Source of the DNA: Dermanyssus gallinae
Taxonomy: Eukaryota; Arthropoda; Arachnida; Mesostigmata; Dermanyssidae
NCBI GenBank assembly: GCA_003439945.1
Contig: QVRM01002267.1
Coordinates: 1 to 64,000 of the forward strand
Length of the DNA stretch: 64,000 nt
Reading direction: 5' to 3'
A program made the position numbers and the translations under genes. Every line of letters starts with the position of its first letter. The stretch's first letter is position 1. Below are positions 59,331-64,000 of this stretch, one piece after another. The notes below the pieces were generated by a model, which did no database searches, had not been told where the DNA came from, and saw only the letters and a program-made list of their open reading frames with translations.

Positions 59331-60553
59331 GGTTGAGTTATGAACGTGTACGTTTATCCGCATCTCTCATGACATTCAGTCGCACAATGGCCATCATAAT
59401 AACCGGCTAACGTGCTGATGTAGATGAAGCTGCACTTTTACTATCGAGAATGCAAAACCATGAGTCCACACTGCAGTTTCTGATGTGGGAGAAAAGTTAT
59501 AACCATGGTGAGGCGCGAGAGTATCCAGTAATGGTGCATTTGGCCTCCAGTCGTAAAGACGTAATGGTAATCCCAACCTGAATAAAAGTATAATTAAATC
59601 GGGGGACAGTTTAAAGGGTACGCAGTCCTAATATACGCATATGTTGTGGAAATACCCAATGGGCAATTGTCAGTCCCCTAGAGGCTGCTCGGACTATACT
59701 CAGTGAACCACGATAGGCTTGATCAGTTTCCTCGTCGGTCTTTGATGTGATAGCTTATTGGTGACAAGCATACCAAACCAACTACTCCGGTGTGTGTCGT
59801 AATGTGGGGAAAAATATTTCACAAGGTTACTCAATTGTGAAGCGTTCTTCGAGCAGAAAACCCCGGGGTGATACAGATTTGGGTACTTGGTATTGTAATT
59901 TCTAATGGCGTTACATTTTGAGAACGCATTGTCGGAGTCGCGTCTCGATGGTACTTAGCTTAGTACCTAGCTACTGCTATGTCAACATTCGAAACATATC
60001 CACACGAAACATATTCGACCTGACTCGCCATTCAATGCCTGAATATTATTGAATTTAATAGTTCGAAAGGACGTCAAGCTTGTCCCAATGGCATCTTATA
60101 AATGAGTGTTAATATAAGTTTTCCTACTGGCTTCTTCCTAAGTTTTATTCGTGAGAATTTTTATTATCAGCAATACTAGCGATACAATTGACTATAACCA
60201 CGTAGCCCTGGTTCGTATATAAAAAAAGATATCAAAAAGTCTATCAAAGGGTTCCACACAAACGAGTCGACTGGCAACCACGTGTTTCTTTATGCATTAT
60301 AGCGCATACCGGGTCATTTGCGGGTAGCGGGAGATAAAGTCCCGTGAAAAAGAAAATGCCGCCATAGCCATGCTAGCCCTGTTCGAACGGTCCTCTAGCG
60401 AGAGTAGTGTCACTCGACGGGCCGAAGCGCGGGACTCGCCCCGACATTCGGCGTCAAGTGTCCGAGCCACTGTGTTGTCTTTCGTGTTCAGTTCACATGT
60501 CTCCGGGCTGCAGATGCTCTGCGTCAAGCACCAGCAGACACATTGTGACCATA

Positions 60554-60641
60554 ATGTCGTGTGCAATCAAACACCGTGTTGTGATACTCTTATGGATTTT
60601 ATTGACGAACGTCTGGCTTGACAGTGTCGCCCTCGCATTGG
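60554..60641 (+). CDS. sDscam-like cassette 4, signal-peptide exon
   Basis: The ATG at 60554 leads into a basic start (MSCAIKHR) and a hydrophobic core (VVILLWILLTNVWL), ending ALAL and a phase-1 donor (TGG|GTATGT). The 388-base intron leads to the Ig exon at 61030. Length and layout match the signal exons of cassettes 3 and 5. Confidence 0.78.
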
Positions 60642-61029
60642 GTATGTTCATGATGCGCTGATGAGCATTTAGGCATTGGTGCACAAATAATTCGCCTTAA
60701 ACTAGATTGTTCACGTATGCTTGTGTGTTTATATATACATGTGTAACCTTTTTATATATATGTATCTCTATGTGTTTCTGAAGCTCAACCACTGTATCAA
60801 TTACTACCCCGTACGGGCACATGCAACAATTGTGCAACCCACAGGAGTGCTGGTCACTCTTTATACGCATGTCTAACTATTACCAGACTAGTTCGTAATT
60901 CTAGTAGTATTAGTGGCAGTAATCATACAATTGGTGTATGAGTCGACGCGAGGGACCGATGTATGTTGGAAATATCTCCAGTAGATGTATGCTGGATACA
61001 TCTCGAATTTGCTTCTTTGATCTGGCCAG

Positions 61030-61305
61030 ACCCGGTAAAGTTGGAACCGTTGTTGGGTAGACGCGTTCGAATTGGCCGGGTAGCGGCGTTCATGTGTACC
61101 CTATACGAAGGAGACGACGTGTCATTTGCCTGGAGCAAAGACGGAACTCTGCTGAAGTCGTCGGGAAGGATGCAGATCGCCTCAACACCGGCTACTTCAA
61201 CCCTGAGCATTCGAGCTCTGGCCAGCTCTGATGCTGGCAACTACACCTGCATCGGCAGCAATGCCGTCTCTGAAGAACGCGTCTCCGCGAGACTCGAAGT
61301 TGAAG
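61030..61305 (+). CDS. sDscam-like cassette 4, Ig domain exon
   Basis: A clean Ig domain of 92 codons. It begins DPVKLEPLLGRR, then GRVAAFMCTLYEGDDVSFAW with cysteine 1 and the core tryptophan, SKDGTLLKSSGR, STPATSTLSI, SSDAGNYTC with cysteine 2, and ends ARLEVEG. Acceptor GGCCAG before 61030 and donor AAG|GTGCAT, both phase 1. It is close to cassette 5, much closer than to cassettes 1 and 2, so 4 and 5 look like a recent tandem duplicate pair. Intact in all respects. Confidence 0.92.
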
Positions 61306-62842
61306 GTGCATAATACGGATTGTTAATAACCTACAAGCAAACTTAGTCGTTTGTATAATTTATATTTATTTTTGGTGCATGCTTGCTACATTATGAGTGA
61401 TCAAAAATATACATAGCATCGGAAAGCTGGCATACTTAGAATTCTACTGCCGCTCTTCGAAACATGTCCAAGCTGTTGGTTTAGATTATCTACGTAAACG
61501 TTTGTTGCGTTCAAGTGTACTTGTGTTGTGTATGGATCGAGTTAGAATTAATATACATGGACTTGGGATGTTCGTATCGTTTTATACACAACACATTAAA
61601 TCAAATTGAATTTGATTCTCCTCAATAAATATACACGTTATTTTTTATTATAGCCGGCTTAAGACGTAATTGCTACAAAATTCAGTTTAGATAGGCCGAA
61701 AAATTGCTCGGATGAATTATATATTATTCGAGAAAAGCTGTAAAGCTACGATAAAATATCCCAAGTAAACTTCACCAGTTTCCGACAAGTGAACTAAGAT
61801 GCAACCGAGTAGAGCTTCCTCTTAGAAGGTGTAATCTTACCTATCATGTGGGAAAGCATTAAACCTATTCTGTTTCTAAGCAATAGCGTACCTCAAGAGT
61901 CTAGTTTCTCACAGTCGTTTCACGGCATTGATAGTTTAGTTTTCCAAGAGCAGTTTCAGTAGCAAACTACACTTTGATATCCCATCAGAAACTTAAAACA
62001 CAAGTTTTTACATCTGATTTATCTAAAGCAGTAAAATGAAGGGTAGATTGTAGTGCAAAGACTGCAAGGTGAAGAGTTATTAAAGATACGGTTCTGTTCA
62101 TCCGGCACATTTATTCGTTTGACTGCACTGAAGTCAGCAAACTCTAAAAAACTAATCTGATAAATCTGTAGTAATCCACAGAGATCGTTTTCGTGATTCG
62201 TTGTTGTCAACGATTTATTTTATGTCGCCAGTTATCACCTTCTTCATAGAAGAGTGTTGCCGAATTTCGTAAATCATCATATGCGTGTTTATTTTTAATT
62301 TAGTTGCAATTTGGCCCTTGCTCACTGTTAAAGACTAACCGGAAAACTTTACGACATAAACGCTATATTTTCGGCCGGAAATGGCAAAAGTCATTTGAAA
62401 TTTAGTCTTCTTCCAGAGCTATGAACTGCATACGTCGACGAGTCCACCGGGAAAAATTGGATAACGTCCTGCAAACAAAAAAATGATAGCTATTATTGTC
62501 AGTCAAAGACGACTTTTTGTGGCAGGCAGGTGAATCATTTGCACGGAGCCTTTGATGATTTATATGACAGATCATATGTTTTTGTTGTGATGTACCTTAC
62601 GTGGTATTAACAGTAACCGTGGTAAATGTCAATTCTAAGTACAGCTATGTAAATCCCAGGCTGTGCTTCTAGCGGTTCTTGCGAGCTATGATGAAAATGA
62701 AAGAATCTAAAAATGCAGACTTGCCGTTTTTATAATAAGTTAAACACTAAAGCATTTGTTTAACTGCTGTTGTGCTGAATAATATTTTGATTCAACGGCT
62801 TAAAGTGTTTCATCTTAGACTCTAATGCTATCCGAATTAGTA

Positions 62843-62890
62843 GCGCTGGTGACTTGAGCGCCTAACGCGCTGTTCGAAACAGGACTGCAC
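62843..62890 (+). repeat. fragment related to the SINE-like repeat at 3.1 kb
   Basis: Shares the block CTAACGC(A/G)C(C/T)GTTCGAAAC(G/A)GG with 3133-3157. It lies between cassettes 4 and 5. Short and diverged, so only the relationship is claimed. Confidence 0.4.
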
Positions 62891-63505
62891 GTTCAAGCTA
62901 CTGTTTACTGGGTATCTTCTTAATTTACTACATGTTGAATCGGCACTTTACTAAATACAGTTACTATTGCGAACCAGCTGGCATTCCACTTGTGTGCACT
63001 TCCACGAGCTCAGTGGGATTCAGATGTCCATATTGGAGGGCTCAAGAAAAGGTCGGAGCGCGTAAGCGAGCTGTAGTATATGTCGTCTTTCGTGTAAACT
63101 TCCGAATGGTGTGCGGCAGGAATCCTCCGACATAAATCTTTCTCTTTAGCAAGCTAAATTATTATTTAAATTTAAAGAAATTAACTTTAGCAGCCTGCCT
63201 AAATTACCCTAGGGCTCTGCCAGATGCAGTGCCAGTATCTGACTGCAATTTAGTCTCGCCCGGACGTTTGTATGTGCACGCTGTTATAAGCCACAAACTT
63301 GACAGCAACGCCGAAACGTTATGTTTGGCACATGTTGTTTAAATTTCGCGCTTTGCTGAGTGCGGTAGCGGCATCCTATGGGAGCGAGACTATGTTGTTG
63401 GCTTGCTCGAGTAAAATTGAAGTAACGGTCTAGAACGTCTCGAGTTGGGCCGAAACCTGCCACTTGCTGTGGAGTTGATTCCCTCGGCCATTCAGGACTG
63501 GTGAC

Positions 63506-63611
63506 ATGGGCAACGCATATCAACAAAGTGTCAGGATGTTGGTCCTGCTGTTTCTAAGGATTGAGTTGTGTATTTTCATTCTGGATGTTCACGCTGGAGC
63601 TTACGCAATGG
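63506..63611 (+). CDS. sDscam-like cassette 5, signal-peptide exon
   Basis: The ATG at 63506 gives a 35-residue segment: MGNAYQQSVR, a hydrophobic core (MLVLLFLRIELCIFIL), then DVHAGAYAM. It ends in phase 1 at TGG|GTACGT. The intron to the Ig exon is 179 bases, the shortest in the array. The signal sequence has diverged strongly from that of cassette 4 while the Ig domains remain similar. Confidence 0.78.
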
Positions 63612-63790
63612 GTACGTTACATAGGCATGCGTACACCCACTGGTGCATATACATGCATTTTAATAATAACTATACTCTCACCATCAATCGAGGTAAAAAT
63701 TGATAAAAAAAATACGTAGCTAAATCAATAGAACTCCCCTTTCGGTGAGAGTAACACGTTTGCTACTGCCGCACAAATAACCACACGCAG

Positions 63791-64000
63791 ATCCGGTAAA
63801 GCTGGAGGATCTCGCGGATAGACGCGTGAAGGTGGGTCGCGTTGCCGCGTTTGTCTGCACTCTCTACGATGGCGACAATGTGACATTTTCGTGGAGCAAA
63901 GACAGAACTCTGCTCATTTCGGGCGGTAGGTTTCACATCGTAAGCACGCCAGCTTCGTCCACGCTAACCATTCATGGCGTTCAAGCGCTCGATGCTGGTA
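63791..64000 (+). CDS. sDscam-like cassette 5, Ig domain exon (cut by window end)
   Basis: Starts after ACACGCAG and reads DPVKLEDLADRRVKVGRVAA, FVCTLYDGDNVTFSWSKDRT, STPASSTLTI and the beginning of the DAG of the DAGxYxC motif, where the window ends. It is phase 1 at its start. DPVKLE, RRV, GRVAAF.CTLY.GD.V.F.WSKD and STPA.STL.I are shared with cassette 4. Differences gather in the segments between conserved strands, as expected for recognition surfaces. More cassettes or the constant exons should lie beyond 64 kb. Confidence 0.9.

Noticed and set aside
1..64000. CRISPR arrays, operons, bacterial promoters or terminators
   Set aside because: The window is eukaryotic (spliced genes, SINEs, LINEs). 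No regular direct repeat with unique spacers was seen.

Overview
This is a eukaryotic, intron-rich and repeat-rich nuclear window, most likely from a chelicerate (a mite or tick is my guess). The main reason is a tandem series of five single-immunoglobulin cassettes, four of them paired with a separate signal-peptide exon. This arrangement is known from the shortened Dscam (sDscam) genes of chelicerates. The species cannot be fixed from sequence alone.

Layout. (1) 1-12.4 kb: an unrecognised low-complexity coding stretch (about 0.1-0.83 kb), then five exons of a glutamine synthetase gene on the + strand (1.48-1.64, 2.73-3.04, 3.91-4.05, 10.12-10.31 and 12.24-12.42 kb). Exons 2 (after its first codons) to 5 are clean, but exon 1 and the start of exon 2 need about three single-base shifts, and I could not find the last coding exon. 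Intron 3 holds a tRNA-derived SINE, an R2-like retroelement with a restriction-like endonuclease (LINE A) and a second broken retroelement in the opposite orientation (LINE B), each bounded by (TA)n. (2) 12.4-26.4 kb: a repeat graveyard with a local segmental duplication (one copy interrupted by a SINE), several reverse-transcriptase fragments and a broken Tc1/mariner-like transposase. (3) 26.4-30.5 kb: GC-richer, low-complexity DNA with minisatellites, probably leader or promoter sequence. (4) 30.5-64 kb: the Ig cassettes, all on + strand. Signal-peptide exons are at 30.54, 57.43, 60.55 and 63.51 kb and Ig exons at 35.94, 48.28 (signal peptide and Ig in one exon), 57.83, 61.03 and 63.79 kb. 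The last is cut by the window end. Every joining splice is phase 1, so each cassette could splice to a shared downstream constant region, which would lie beyond 64 kb.

How it works together: by analogy with chelicerate sDscam, each cassette would be transcribed from its own promoter and its Ig exon spliced to common exons, giving cells different N-terminal recognition domains. Glutamine synthetase is an unrelated metabolic neighbour.

The mobile-element layer is unusual. More than 25 (TA)n tracts are scattered through the window. LINE A, LINE B and two short solitary 3' ends lie directly against such tracts, which suggests insertion into TA microsatellites or tails that seed them. Single-base indels recur in otherwise convincing exons, so assembly error must be weighed against true gene decay.
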